Shown: positions 51,963 through 64,000 of the stretch, piece after piece
Layout of the letters: each line of letters opens with the position of its first letter
Numbering within the stretch: position 1 is the stretch's first letter
Source of the DNA: Gordionus sp. m RMFG-2023
Taxonomy: Eukaryota > Nematomorpha > Gordioida > Chordodea > Parachordodidae
Direction of reading: 5' to 3'
Assembly (NCBI RefSeq): GCF_954871325.1
Contig: NC_088776.1
Location: 6,579,985 to 6,643,984 of the forward strand
DNA: 64,000 nt
Notes under the pieces: generated by a model
What the model was told of the DNA's origin: nothing
Seen by the model: the letters and a program-made list of their open reading frames with translations, nothing else
The model's database searches: none
Position numbers and translations under genes: made by a program

Positions 51963-54900
51963 GTATCAGTTCAATTGGAACACAGGTATATGTCAATATT
52001 TTGTTAATCAGTATAATAGCTATGAGCTAGCAAATAAAATGGCCCGGTGGCAACAACATTAATAAAAATGCTAGGCCCATGGCAAAAATATACTAATATT
52101 AAATTTCTTCCTTTTTTTAATACATTTTTACATGATTGATTTTCATTAATTAATTTAAAAAACAAGAAATGATTTAATATTAATTTTTATAGTGCTCTAA
52201 ATACGTTACTGTTCGCAACAAGGAGTTACTTTACTCGTTACTTTCAAAATAAACTAAAAAAGAAGCCATAACGCTTATTTAATCATGAAAACCCCAAAAA
52301 CTTAATTTAATCATTTTTATTATCGGAATCAACAATCCTAAAGGGCCGGTTTTAGTTCCAACTCTGAAATAGAATATAGGTTCGGCTCAAAAATATTACA
52401 TTTCCGTTTTCTTTTTTTTACCAGATTTGAATATCAAATAAAAAAATGAATGAAAAAAATAGGATAGGAATACATTTCATATAATATTTTTATAGTAAAT
52501 CTAATATAATAATGCTAATATTAAAGTATTAGGTTTGAGCTATATTTCCTAATTGATCATAGTCGGGCGTTGACTGATACATTTTTGCCACCGGGTGGGT
52601 TTTAGGCGAGCGGGGGTCGAAAAATTGATTCGGAGAGTTCCTTAGTCTTGATTACAGAAAAAAAATAAAAAATTTTCCCATAAATTTAAGACGCAATACT
52701 TTAAATATAAATATTTCGGACTCTTTTTTTTATTATTGTTAATTATTATTTAACATCTATTATGTACAAAAAAAACTATATAATCATAATATGATTGAAA
52801 TTAATGGTTTATAATATAAAAAATAAATAATACAAAAGACAAATTATATTTTTTTAAAAAAAATTAACAACTGATATCATTATAAATATGGTACATAATA
52901 TGTGTATTTTTTTTAAAAAAAAATATGTTTCTGATGTCTAGATAGCTAGAAAAAATTAGGTGCAGTATATTTAACCCAGTTATTGTGAATTAAGCGTCAG
53001 GAATTTTTTGAATTCGTTTGAGAGCTGAGGTGGCAAGGGCAAGGAATTTTGATTTTTATGTTTCAAGGAATTAAAGCAACACTCTTTCAACGAGTAAACT
53101 AGATATAAAAAAAAATATAAGAATTTGAAATAAATAAAATGTGACCGGATATGATCCGTTAACACAAATTAATTTTTTAAAATTCGCACTAGTTTCCGAA
53201 TACACAGGAAAAACACTATTCAAATTTTATTCATTTAATTCGAGAATTAATTTGCTCATTATTTGTTATTTTTATATTTCCTCAAAAAAGAAACTACTGT
53301 TTATTTTATATTTGTAAGGTCGGCTATGGGAGGGGTGATTACCCATCGGCCAATAATTTGGGCGGGCTAAAAGTTTTAAACATTGTGTGCAAAGGTATAA
53401 AATTTTTTAAAACAAAGACGGGAAGGTGAATTCAAAATATTTTTTGGCGTATGAGCAAAAGGGGCTTAAATTTATTTCGTAGGTTATAATAAAAATAAAA
53501 TATACAAAAATGCAACCAATTAATTAAATAAAAAATTAAAAGTGAGATTTTATTAAACAATGGGTAGGCCAGTCGGATTATAAACCCGCCCAATATAGAC
53601 CTTTAAATTCACATAAAATTATCCTGGAATTCAATAGACCAATAAAAATATAGCTGGAAAAAGAAGGAAATAAGATATTATATGTATAATTTGTTTATAT
53701 ATATATTTTTTAAATATACATATTAGACAATAAAACATTAAGTAACGAATAACGCAAAAAGTAGCGCAGTTACTTGATTCTTTTTTTAAAAAAATAAGCC
53801 CTTAGTGATGGTGTCATTTTTGAAATGCGTTATTATATGGCCCTAATTTGGTAAAATTATAAAACCATTCAATAAGGTCTTTATAAAGCACTAGATACAA
53901 TTTTCCCTGAAAAAATATCCATTAAACCTTTCTTATCTCTTTGGAATTTATTAAATGGGCTGCAACAAATAGACGTTTATTTAAGTGGATTATGAACCTA
54001 ATTGAACGACTGTTGATGATGAAGGTAAATTTTTATTATTTTCAATAAAATATTTAAATATCTTCTTATATTACTTTGTGACTTAATACTTGTATATAAA
54101 CTATACTATTTTTAATCATTGACCCTTGAATAAGATTATTAGTCGTTAGAGTAAATTGATATTATCTAATGTTTATTAAATGAAATTTAGAGTAGTTTAA
54201 TATAAAAACCATAATATTAAATCTATTTTTCCTTAAATTTTTATAAGTATGTTTGGAAGGATATTCTACTTCTTTCATTACAATACTCATTGCTAAACAC
54301 ATATATATGGCTCGGATATAGTTCCACCCTTATAAAACTTTATATCTGGATTACAAGGTGTTATATATTCAAATTTGTACTGTTATTTCATTTTTGCTTT
54401 TTGACTTACGATTCAACCTTTTACGATTTAACCTTTTACAATTCAATTTTATATAATTTAATTTTTATAACTTTACCTATTATTACTTTTGTTTTTCGTT
54501 TTGATTATATGTATTCTAATTAATATTTTTATATAATATATATATAGTATGTGGATGAACATTTTTTAATAATAATAATAATAAATAAATATTTTTTCAT
54601 TTTCGATTTCTCTACACAAGGTTTGTTGATATCCTTGATAAAAAAAATCGGCATAATTAAATGCAGGATGGTCCTTCATATAATTCATGTATGCTCACTT
54701 GAAAAAAGCAAATCAGGTTTGGCACTTTTACTAGATGGAATAGCAGATATTCAATAGAAAAATTTAAATGATAAAGGCTTTTAAGTACCCAGAAATCTTA
54801 ATGGATTCCCACATGTGGGATATAATTCAAATCTGTATGACTGTATTAATACTATATATATGTACTACCAAATTACAAAATAAATCTTGCATAATAGGTG

Positions 54901-55012
54901 ATTTATTTTTAAATTTTGGCTTATATATTGGATTTGGAAGAGATAATGACTTATTCTCTAAATTTACTAAATTGGATTATCAAGATTCATCACTTCGAAA
55001 TAATGTATTTAG
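51963..55012. other. Intergenic with weak repeat traces
   Basis: CCCGGTGGCAA near 52043 and its inverse TTGCCACCGGG near 52587 suggest a worn element of about 550 bp; a G/C-rich patch at 53315-53390 and 53560-53600 (TGGGTAGGCC, AACCCGCCCAATATAG) resembles another. ORFs at 54290-54760 and 54768-55070 are A/T-driven and not recognised. Confidence 0.3.
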
Positions 55013-55622
55013 TAGGGCTGTGCTGATATTTAGAGTTTTTAGAAAATATCAGATAGGGCCGATCTTTTAAAGACTGACAGAATCTATATTTTTTTAAAAT
55101 TGTTTTTATTTTATAATAGTATATGTATAATCTTATAATTATTTTTATTTTATAAATAATAAATTAATGAAAAGAATTAATATACAATTTATTTGTTATA
55201 ATGTTTAAAAAAATAGATTAAAATTTTACACTATTTTTTGTTATATTATCTGTAAAAAGAAATGGATTTAAAACATCTAACTAGTCAAATTCAATTAATG
55301 TTGCGCTTATTTAGTCAAGTTTAAAAACGATTAATTAACTCATAGCCATGGCGTAATTTTGTGGCATAGGTAATAATATTTTGGATTAAATTTTGATTAA
55401 GCCCAAATCGACTAAATTGAGTTATTCAACAACCTACATTCAACCATAAACATTTCAAATATTTTATATGAGTATATTAACTTATGAAAAATAAAAAACA
55501 ATTAATCATCTGTGAAAGTTAGTAGGTTTTTTAAAAAAGTATTTAATATTGATAACATTGATAAAAGAATAATGGTAAATAGAAATATAACGGATCAGTG
55601 AAAAATTTACAGCACAGCCTTA
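55013..55622. mobile_element. hAT MITE with TAGGGCTGTGC ends and 8-bp target duplication
   Basis: 610 bp from TAGGGCTGTGCTGATATTTAG to TTTACAGCACAGCCTTA, a typical hAT terminal inverted repeat. Flanks GTATTTAG (55005-55012) and GAATTTAG (55623-55630) match at 7 of 8. No coding capacity. A truncated relative ends at 4259. Confidence 0.8.
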
Positions 55623-55923
55623 GAATTTAGACATGTAATATACATGAATCCTAGGTATAAATACAAAAATTAAATCTATATATCAAAATGATAGATATGA
55701 CCAGATCCAATGCATAATCTTTTACTTTAAATAAATTTATTTTACTACTATATAATGGCCACCTGGAAGCAACTTAATTATTAGACAAACAGAGATCACA
55801 TCTTTTATTTGCTTTACTGTTACTCCTGATTGCAAAATGAGAATATGTTCAACTCTCTTTTGAATTCACACAAATCATGACTCACTAATTCATCAGATAA
55901 ATCCTGTTTAATGATATTGCTAG

Positions 55924-56236
55924 TAAAGATCTGCAAATCACAGCCCAACCCAAACAGGTTCTGAGCTGGTTTTAATTTTTATATCATTACATTTTGTCAA
56001 ACAAATTGATATATTTTAAAATTCCTGCAAGAAACAAGGTGCTAATATTTTCAATCAAAATTTTTTTTTATAATTTTTCTATATTTAAATAAATTCGAGT
56101 TGGGCTGGGCAGACAAATAATTTTTATTTTGGGTGGGGCTTTTTAAGAAAAATTTTAAGGATTGGGCCAGACAAATTTTTAAAAATAATTTTGGGCCAGG
56201 CCAGGCTTGATAAATAAGGCCCAATGTAGATCACTA
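55924..56236. mobile_element. G/C-rich hAT-type MITE
   Basis: Left TAAAGATCTGCAAATCACAG, right CCCAATGTAGATCACTA, inverted-repeat ends of hAT style; the interior has GGGCTGGGC, GGGTGGGGC, GGGCCAGGCCAGGC blocks split by A/T runs. Flanks ATTGCTAG and ATTTTCAG agree at 5 of 8, so the duplication is weak. Confidence 0.6.
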
Positions 56237-57301
56237 ATTTTCAGGTATTTAAATTGACCCAGTTGAAATAATAATGTTTTAAATATTTTACAAGATATGA
56301 AATAAATAATTTGATAGAAGAAACAACATTTGGTTTAATTTGTGGTAAAAACAGAGGCTCTCAGCTAAACAACTTAATTTTAGCATATTAATTGTTTCAA
56401 AAAATAAACAAAGCTATTAGTACAGACTTTTAAAAAAATAAAGTTAGGCATAAATACAAATAATGTATATTGCACACTTGGAATTGTTAATGAAACAAGC
56501 TTTCTGACCATATGATGAGTAATTGGATGGATATAACATTTGGGCTTAAAAATTAACTTTTTGTTTGCTAGAACTCTTTGCCCTTTATATATTTTTTATT
56601 AAAAAAAGAAAACATTGTAAAAAATTTATCAAATTTCTCAATGCATGCATAATTTAAAAATTAATATATACAGTCAGAATTTAAATATACATGACAATAT
56701 ATTAAAAACTATCTTATATATATAAATAAATAATAATTTTTCTCATAATATCTCAAACCTTATGACATAAATTTTAAGATATGCAATATTTTATATATTA
56801 CCCGTTCCGTTTATGACAAAAATCCATGGGTGACCTACAAAGGTTATTACATCTAGGGTTTGTGAAGGCGTCAATGTTTTATATTTAACCCCTTTCCCAA
56901 AATATTAACATGTTTCATAAATTAAGATAACTTGCTCCTTTGTAATTTATCCAATAGACATCAATTGAAAGATCAGTTTCATTTCTAAAACAAACGAAAG
57001 TCTCTTGTTCCGATGGAGCCGATTTCAAAGATTTCAACGATGACATGAATCGGGTATTGGATTTATCACATCTATTATACATATAAAAATGGAGTTAACA
57101 ACAAGATGGGTGGGAAATCACGTGAGATCAAAATTATAAATTTTTAATGCATTTAGGTTTGCTGAGTTTTGTTAAGTTAACATAAGCTCAATATAAAATG
57201 TTCAATATTTTAATATAAGTCAGTGTCTACATAAACGAAGGACGGTATGGGGGAGGGAGAGGGGGGGTATAGAAGCAATTGGCCTCTAGTGGGAGCCTTT
57301 A
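56237..57301. other. Intergenic, nothing firm
   Basis: A/T-rich. A short protein-like stretch at about 57003-57050 (SCSDGADFKDFNDDMNR, ending before GTATTG) could be an orphan exon but has no partner. A poly-G run lies near 57240. Confidence 0.3.
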
Positions 57302-59161
57302 GTATTGCTAAAAAGCCCTATTTGGGTTGATTTTTCAAAATGGCCCGATTAGGATTTTGGTTAAAATATTATTATGTAAGCATAGAGATTGGCAAATAGA
57401 TGTCCAAGCATTTCTAGTACTTACCAGTGACGAAGCGTTCATAGAAGCAAGGGAAGCATTGTTTCTCTTGAAATTTTTCTTCCAAATTTATTCAATAAAC
57501 TTAATATAATCTTTGTACTATGCTAAATAAACTTAACTTACTTCGTTAAAAAAATCAATATAATTTTTATATCGTTAAAAAATTAACATTATTTTTACTA
57601 TAAAAAAATTTACTATAATTTTTACTACGTTAAAAAAAATATACATAAGGGAAGCAAATTTAATATTCCTTATTTTTTTAAATAAATAAAGAGAAAATCA
57701 TGCATGCCATGATATTGTGTAATTTTACCATTAAAAAATAAGAATTGGGGAAGCAAATAAAAAAATGCTTATTTTTTAAAATAAATAAAAGAGAATGAAA
57801 TTTTTTTTATATAATATTTTTTTTCTTACTTTTATTAAAATAAAAAAAATTTTCGTTTTTAAAATCCTTAATTAATGTTTAATAATTGTAATTTTATGAT
57901 TGAAAATTTATTAACATTATCATTTAGCTAAAGAAATTTTGGTGCGAAAATTGATTACTGAAGAAGGAAGACCAAAACCAATTTTACAAAACTTAAAAAA
58001 GGAAATCAAAACTTGCATCCATAATTTATCTATCGATAAATATGAAAAATATGAATGGCTCACACTGGATGTGAATTTTCCAATTCTCTATATTGTTGGT
58101 CATGCCTATTATTCCCAAAGAAAAAATATGTTTGGAATGATAAAGGATTTTCGGATATGTATAATTTTTAAAGGCAGTCAAACGGCAAAGAATTAACCAT
58201 TTATTTGCAGTCGATGATTCAATTAAATACATTTGGCCAAAATCGTATTGAAAATACTAAAGTCAAATCAAATAGAGAAATAAAATATTGATCAACTCTA
58301 TATGTTTACTTCGAATTCAGGAGCTCGTATTCAGTGGTGATGATGAATCTTCTAATTCAGTAAATAGAGGAAATTATATTGAATTAATTTATTTACTCGC
58401 GGAAGAAAATTTATATTGAAAAGTCATTTAGAAATAGTACAGTTTTTATTGGACTATCAAGCAATATTCAAAATGATTTGATTAATTCTATTTCATATGT
58501 CTTACACCAAAAAATATTAAATTCGTCGAATTGTTAGACATTAGTAAATTCCAAATAATCAAAATTTCCCAAAATATTTATTAGATAATTTAAACGACAC
58601 TTATTCTTAATTTTTCGACTTACACAAGCTGGAAACCGAATTAAAGGTAGTGTTTCGGGATATTGAATTTAGAAAGAAAAAGAATGTTAATGAAATACTT
58701 GAATTTTTAATATGCACCGATTTGATGAAAAGTTTTAGAGTTTTTTAAATTATGCAAATTCATCTTAACTTTGGCTTCAACAACAGCAATTGCAGAACGG
58801 AGTTTTTCATTTTTAAAAAGAATCAGATCTTATTGCAGAAACAAGATGAGCCAAAATCGATTTGAATCTATCTTTAATTTCGATTAAAAAACAATTATTA
58901 AAAATTTAAAATCTAGCGATAACTTTTATAATGCAGTACTTGATCATTTCACTCAAAAACAAAGACGAATACCACTTATTTATAAATGTTAATGTTTTTA
59001 TGGTTTGAGTTTGACTAAAATAAAAATAAAAATTTTTTTTTGATTGCTTTCCAAATAGTAAACTTGACGCTTCGTCACTGAGGTTTACATAATGTTATCT
59101 TAGTTATAATTTTAATCTGGTTGTTGTTAAAATCGATACGAATCGGGCTTTTTAACAACAG
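57302..59161. repeat. Fold-back MITE split by a hAT transposon
   Basis: 57302-57424 (ATTGCTAAAAAGCCC, GGCAAATAGATGTCCAAGCA) and 59081-59161 (TTTACATAATGTTATC, TCGGGCTTTTTAACAACAG) are the two halves of one diverged fold-back copy; the order agrees with the unsplit relative at 38855-39010. Confidence 0.65.
57425..59080 (+). mobile_element. hAT transposon of the TTF-finger/ZMYM-like type, decayed
   Basis: 1.66 kb with ends CAGTGACGAAGCGTTCAT and GACGCTTCGTCACTG (hAT inverted repeats). The plus-strand reading includes KYEWLTLDV near 58040, WSCLLFPKKKYVWNDKG near 58090-58160 (TTF-type zinc-finger region, in a shifted frame), FSGDDESSNSVNRGNYIEL near 58330-58385, IQNDLINSISYVL near 58465, and the C-terminal LASTTAIAERSFSFLKRIRS near 58770-58840. 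ORF 57939-58196 covers only the first part; frameshifts and stops follow. It is shorter than usual for the family, so internal deletions are likely. Confidence 0.85.
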
Positions 59162-60306
59162 CTACCATGGGGTAAGTAAAAAAGTTTTTTGGGGGAGGTG
59201 AATCCCAAACGTGTTGCCTCCAATTTTTGCTTTCGTGTAGTAGCCTTCCCCTGTCAATACAAACATTAATTAAATTTAAAAATATTCGGATATTTTTATT
59301 TCGCAAATATTTTAAACACAGCTGACCTCGAGTCACATAGCTAGCTATATATATATTATAAATATTGACAAGCGGGGAAGGTCTTGCCCTGAGAATTGTT
59401 ATAGTCTCTCATTAGTCGGTATTGGAGGGAATTAGCCTGTAGAATGTGTATTAGTCTATGTAAAATATTGACTTATAATATTTCTTTTTATTAAGATGTG
59501 TAACATTTTTTATTTCAATCTTTACGCGATATTTATATATAAAAATATATTTTCAGCCTCAAGTAAAACATTTTGTAAAAAAGTAATATAAATTGATTCG
59601 GTAAATACAAGTAATAATAAAAAGAAAAAGTAATATATTAATATAATACGTAAATTGATTAAGTAATCACAATTTGTTACTAATCTGTAACAATATATAT
59701 ATATTTATCAAGAGAATCACGTAGTTATTTACTATATTCTTCATAGCATACCCCGTAACCCATAAACCATGAAAAAACCCGATCATACTGATTCGAACCC
59801 AGATATATATGGTGGATGATATAGATGCTACTTGAAAACAACTTATTCTTGAATATAACGATAAATCATGGCGCTATCTAATATTTTAATAAAAATAAAT
59901 AACATTTAATACACATCAATACCCTATTCTTTAGTTATGCCTGATATTTTTTTTAAAATATGTAGTTAAATGATATATAAATAAATGTATTTAAGTGTTC
60001 ATATCACCATTTTGTGGGCGTCTATTAAATGAAATTAATGTGCATTCATATGATAAAAACTGCAATTAATCGATTTCAAAATTTCACCGTACAGAAATGT
60101 TTAACTTAACAGTATATTTATTTTTTTTTTACCCCTTTTTTTTTTGAATAAATTGGTTTTATTTTTCTTTAAAACAATAAATATAAAAAAAATATAATTG
60201 ATAATAATAATGAATTTCCACTTTTTTTTAGTTTATATAAGATTATTATTTTTTTTATAAATATTAAATTATTATTTATTTTTTTTTACATAATAAATAT
60301 TAAAAA
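59162..60306. other. Intergenic, nothing recognised
   Basis: A/T-rich, with simple TA and T runs; no ORF or RNA gene supported. Confidence 0.4.
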
Positions 60307-60460
60307 TATTTATATAATGACGTTCAAGATGACTGCGCGAAACAAAAAAAATATTAAAAATAAAATTTCAAACAAAAAAATATTTATATAATGACGTTCA
60401 AGATGACTGCGCGAAACTAAAAAAAAATATTAAAAATAAAATTTCAAACAAAAAAAAAAT
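60307..60460. repeat. 74-bp tandem duplication
   Basis: Two near-identical units, each with ATGACGTTCAAGATGACTGC and GCGAAAC followed by A-rich sequence; non-coding. Confidence 0.85.
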
Positions 60461-60748
60461 ATTTCATGACTCATACAAAGAAAATAATAAAACTATTTAT
60501 AACACGCCCCCATTAAATGAAAACCCTTGAACATACAAAAAAAATTAAAATTGTTGTTTAACAAAGATAAACAAGGGGGTTTTGTACATAAAATCAAAAT
60601 GTAATTATTTATTATTCTCTACATATGTTAACATAAATAAAAAAAAATATATGATGTAAAATATCTTATCGTATCTTCCCCGAAAATCTATTAAGGAAAA
60701 TGATATTTTAAAAAAAAAATTGTTTTATTATTACAAAATTTGTAAAAT

Positions 60749-61360
60749 TTATTCTGGTCCCATTACATCCTCCAACAATTCCTGAATCTCAGAGGCCGAC
60801 AAATCAACCATCGGCCACTCTTCAGCGTAATAGGCCCTGGGACTCGCCTCCGGCGTTTCTTCTCGAAACGGCTCAATAATCCCCACCGGTCGCCCCATCG
60901 CAGTTATGGATGGATCTTGTTGCGGCATTGCCCCTATCGTCAAAGGCGGCAAAATGGTCCTAACTGGGCGTGCGTCGCTCCTTCCCGGGCTTCGGCTTCT
61001 GTGGCTCGTCGTTTCCCTATTATCATTTAAGTCTTGCCTACGATTTGGCCCACGGGGGCACCGCATTCGCAAATGACTAGGCGAACCACACAAGTAACAA
61101 GAACGTCTCCTCCTCGAGCGCATGCTGAGGTGCCGGGGCTCCGGTAATTCGGAGTGATCTAAATTGTTCGTTATTATTCCGGACACTCCCCTTTGGACCG
61201 GGGGCGATCTACTGTTTCGGCGTATTGGAGGCGAATGGTCTATTATGCTTCGGTAATTCAAAGGCGAGATCGGTCGCCCATCCTCATTAACATATCCTCG
61301 ATAAATACTTATCCTAACGGTTAAATTCTCCCAATATATGCACCGATGCCTCCCCGACAT
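60749..61360 (-). CDS. Retroelement-type CCHC zinc-knuckle ORF (203 aa), near a Ty3/Gypsy pol
   Basis: Minus-strand ORF of 203 residues starting MSGRHRCIYWENLTVRISIY. Around residues 85-105 it has SCYLCGSPSHLRMRCPRG, a CX2CX4HX4C knuckle as in Gag nucleocapsids, set in an Arg/Ser/Pro-rich region, with an acidic C-terminus. It is G/C-rich against A/T-rich flanks. It lies about 1.1 kb downstream, on the same strand, of the pol gene at the right edge and may be a further ORF of that LTR retrotransposon or a piece of a neighbour. Treated as a fossil element part. Confidence 0.6.
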   Translation of the reverse strand: MSGRHRCIYWENLTVRISIYRGYVNEDGRPISPLNYRSIIDHSPPIRRNSRSPPVQRGVSGIITNNLDHSELPEPRHLSMRSRRRRSCYLCGSPSHLRMRCPRGPNRRQDLNDNRETTSHRSRSPGRSDARPVRTILPPLTIGAMPQQDPSITAMGRPVGIIEPFREETPEASPRAYYAEEWPMVDLSASEIQELLEDVMGPE

Positions 61361-61904
61361 TCTTTTTTAAGGAAAAGGTATAATATATAAAAAAAAATTA
61401 ATAACAGTTTTCACTCACTTTTCTTTTGGGTCAAAATGAATAAATACAGGAAAATTTTCTTTAACAAAATTAACAATTATAAAAAAAAAATTTTAATTTT
61501 GCATTTGTAAAATTCCCCTTTTAACGCCCAATTATTGGAACCTTCCTTGTTTGTGTCTCGCTTCCAACTGTCATTGCCGAAATTTTTTCCGTGTTTCAGT
61601 CCAACTTGGAACCACTTTTTATTTGTTTCCTAGTCCAATTGTCACTCCTTTTTATTCTATTCTCCAATTATATACAAGTTCTATTTCCAACTTTTGATTT
61701 ACGATCCCGGCATCTCTCAAAATTATCCCTTACTTTAATTTATTACTTTGGTTAACATATCCAACATTTTTAACTTTTTGTGCATCATTTATTGGCACTC
61801 TAATTAAGTTCCCCCTTTTTTTTAAAAAAAAATACTCGCTTTATTCCCCGAATCACGAAATCATTGACTAACTGATATCATTGATATTTATTTTATTTTC
61901 TATT

Positions 61905-62420
61905 AAATGTGATGTAATCCCGTAATTGTGGAGGTATTAATATCTCGGGTTAATTATCATTATCGATTTTTTTTTTTAAATTAAATTTGATTTAATCTCG
62001 GAACTGCGGAGGTATTATCATCTTGGGTTAATTATTAGTATTATTATTTTCTATGTGCTTTAACTCGAGAATCACGAAATTTTTTTTTTTATATATATAT
62101 ATATATATATAGCCCCTTAACCTCCAACATTATTAGCACCGGTTACCATTATTATTATTGATCCCCCTTTTTTTTTAAATTTGATTTAATCTCGGAATTG
62201 CTGAGGTATTATCATCTTGGGTTAATTATTATTATCGATTTTCTTTTTTTTTATTAAATTTGATTTAATCTCGGAATTGCTGAGGTATTATCATCTTGGG
62301 TTAATTATCATTATCGATTTTTTTTTATTAAATTTGATTTAATCTCGGAACTGCGGAGGTATTATCATCTTGGGTTAATTATCATTATTAGTATTATTAT
62401 TTTCTATGTGCTTTAACTCG
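61905..62420. repeat. Tandem/dispersed repeat, about 75-bp unit, five copies
   Basis: Units built on ATTTAATCTCGGAA-TGCGGAGG, TATTATCATCTTGGGTTAAT and a TTATCGATTTTTTT spacer start near 61911, 61990, 62183, 62265 and 62337; two also share TATTTTCTATGTGCTTTAAC then TCGAGAAT. A TA run near 62090 interrupts them. They lie directly 3' of the retrotransposon pol gene and are probably part of its 3' untranslated region. Confidence 0.75.
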
Positions 62421-62436
62421 AGAATTGCTAAGATAT

Positions 62437-64000
62437 CTATCCCTCTCTCCTCGCCGCATCATGGCTAGATTTCAATCTTTCAGACTCTACTCTCTTCCGT
62501 ATCTGTTCTACGTGTCTAACTCCTTCCTTTCCGTCCACGAATTTTACTCTCACCATTTTATGCCCCATGTTCTGTATAATTATTCCTGACTCCCATTTTC
62601 GGGTACCTCCAAAAATTCTCGCCCATACGGTCTGACCATTCACAAATTCACACTGATTATCCATTGAATTTTCCTCCTGCGCCGGTTTGGGTCTTAAGAA
62701 ATCCAACTGAATACGAGTTCTACGGCCCAAAAACTTTTCTGCTGGGGACAATTCCTCTCCCTTTCGACTATTGTTATAATACGCAATCGCTATCCAAATC
62801 TCTCCACCCCCATATTTCGACTTCCTCAACCAACTCTTTACCACCGCCACCATCCTTTCCGCCTGCCCATTCGAGCTTGGGTGGTAAGGAGGTGCCAAAA
62901 TGTGTCTCGCCCCAGTTTCAGTACAAAAAACCTTAAATTGTTTACTTATAAAAGCGGGTCCTCCATCCGACACGACTATTTCCGCTACCCCAAACTTTGC
63001 CCAAAGATCTTTTAACGTCTTAATTACTACTTGCGTTGTTAACCCCTTTACTTCTTGATACTCTACCCATTTTGAGTAAGCGTCCACTACGAGGAGATAT
63101 ATTTTATTTTCGAAGTCGAAAAAGTCTAAGTGTACTCTTTCCCATGGTTGAGTAGCCCTAGGCCAAATACTTTTCTTGTCCTTTCGAGGCATACTTGCCC
63201 ATGAATTACACATTTCACAACTTCTCACCATATTCTCGATTTCTTTATTCATGCCAGGCCACCATACGTATTCCCGCCCCCATTGTTTCATTCGTTCCAT
63301 ACCCTGATGTCCAGCATGGATCATTGCCTTTACTGCCTCCCGCAATCTGGACGGCACCACTCCCCGACTTCCTCGTACCACACACTCGTCCACTATCGTT
63401 AGCTCTTTCTCCACTTGCTTGAACTTCTTGTCCCCATCTCGCCATTGCTTCCGACCCAATATGCACGCTTTGATTCTCGTCAACTCGCGATCTTTTAAAG
63501 TAGCATTTTTGAGTTGTTCCCATGCAACTGGTCCTCCTTTAGATATTCCGACTATCGCTCTAATCAACCCGTGCTCATCCTCTTCATCCATATCTTTCGA
63601 CCTACTCGTTTCGCAATCCTCTCCCGCTCCACATCTAGAAAGAATATCCGGTAAGTAATTTTCTCTTCCTCGTCGGTATTTCACTTGCACGTCGAAACTG
63701 CCTACCAGCAATAGCCATCGCTGCAACCTAGGCGACAACATGAGCTCCTTGTTGTCCTTCCTGAAAAGATGAACCAAGGGCTTGTGATCCGTAAATATGA
63801 CAAATCGACGTCCGATCAAGTATTCCCGACATTTAGTCAATCCAAATATAACCGCTAGCGCTTCTTGCTCGATCACTGAATATCTTGTCTCGGCCTCTCT
63901 AAAGATTCTTGAGAAAAATAAAATAGGTCTCTCCAATTCGTCTATACAATGTAATAGCGCTCCACCCACACCCCTATTCGAAGCATCAACGGCCAATATC
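62437..64000 (-). mobile_element. Ty3/Gypsy-type LTR retrotransposon, pol 3' part (RNase H and integrase)
   Basis: A 519-codon ORF on the minus strand, open to the right edge of the window. Parts in order: RNase H domain (DASNRGVGGALLH, then FFSR, EQEALAVIFGLTKCREYL, FTDHKPL), a linker, the integrase zinc-binding region (AGHQGMERM, CEMC), the integrase core with its acidic triad motifs (LDFFDF, VSDGGPAF, SSNGQAERM), and a C-terminal domain near WARIFGGTRKWESG. The visible part looks whole. Gag, protease and reverse transcriptase would lie to the right, outside the window, and no LTR was identified. It appears younger than the gag fragment at 19817. Confidence 0.92.

Noticed and set aside
54290-55070. 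Three consecutive ORFs of 68-100 codons as a possible gene
   Set aside because: Low-complexity, A/T-driven composition; no shared frame, splice signals or family motif could be supported.
59770-59800. TGATTCGAACCC as a possible tRNA T-arm
   Set aside because: No matching acceptor stem, D-arm or anticodon arm around it on either strand.
62664-63658. ORFs on the plus strand and in a second minus frame across the pol region
   Set aside because: Shadows of the long open pol frame, Pro/Ser-rich from codon complementarity.

Overview
The window is an AT-rich (roughly three quarters A+T by eye), gene-poor, repeat-rich stretch of eukaryotic nuclear DNA. The two conserved genes, SRP72 and SNX3, read as animal-type proteins with spliceosomal introns, so an invertebrate animal with an expanded, transposon-filled genome is most likely. 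I do not commit to a phylum.

Layout. 1-3.1 kb: two copies of a MULE transposase gene with FLYWCH finger, facing each other as an inverted repeat. 4.9-21.7 kb (+): the 3' half of SRP72 (signal recognition particle 72 kDa protein) in ten exons; its introns hold fold-back MITEs, a huge CTTT microsatellite, two G/C-rich hAT-type MITEs, a 3.7-kb DNA transposon with 0.8-kb inverted repeats, a deleted hAT element and an old LTR-retroelement gag fragment. 22-25.9 kb: intergenic MITEs. 26.0-26.6 kb (+): complete SNX3 with three introns of only 41-42 bp. 27.8-30.3 kb: a decayed hAT transposon. 37.2-37.6 kb (-) and 45.0-45.8 kb (+): two intronless genes for proteins built almost wholly of 11-residue amphipathic repeats (LEA group 3 / synuclein / perilipin-like style). 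46-59 kb: transposon relics, including a TTF-finger (ZMYM-like) hAT with both ends and a small inverted-repeat element carrying a 102-codon ORF. 60.7-64 kb (-): a Ty3/Gypsy-type LTR retrotransposon running off the right edge, with a separate CCHC-knuckle ORF nearby.

The repeat content has a clear logic. One palindromic family of about 200 bp (ends AGTGTTGTTAAACGG) occurs a dozen or more times, and the best copies carry 9-11 bp target duplications, as expected of MULE-mobilised MITEs. A second set of short elements has islands of GGGCCGGGC-like sequence and 8-10 bp target duplications, as expected of hAT MITEs. Several insertions split older fold-back copies, giving relative ages. SRP72 and SNX3 are housekeeping genes (protein export to the ER; endosomal sorting) with no shared operon-like logic. 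The most interesting host loci are the two 11-mer repeat genes, which may be membrane-surface or desiccation/stress proteins, but their function is not shown by sequence alone. I found no CRISPR array, tRNA or rRNA gene.
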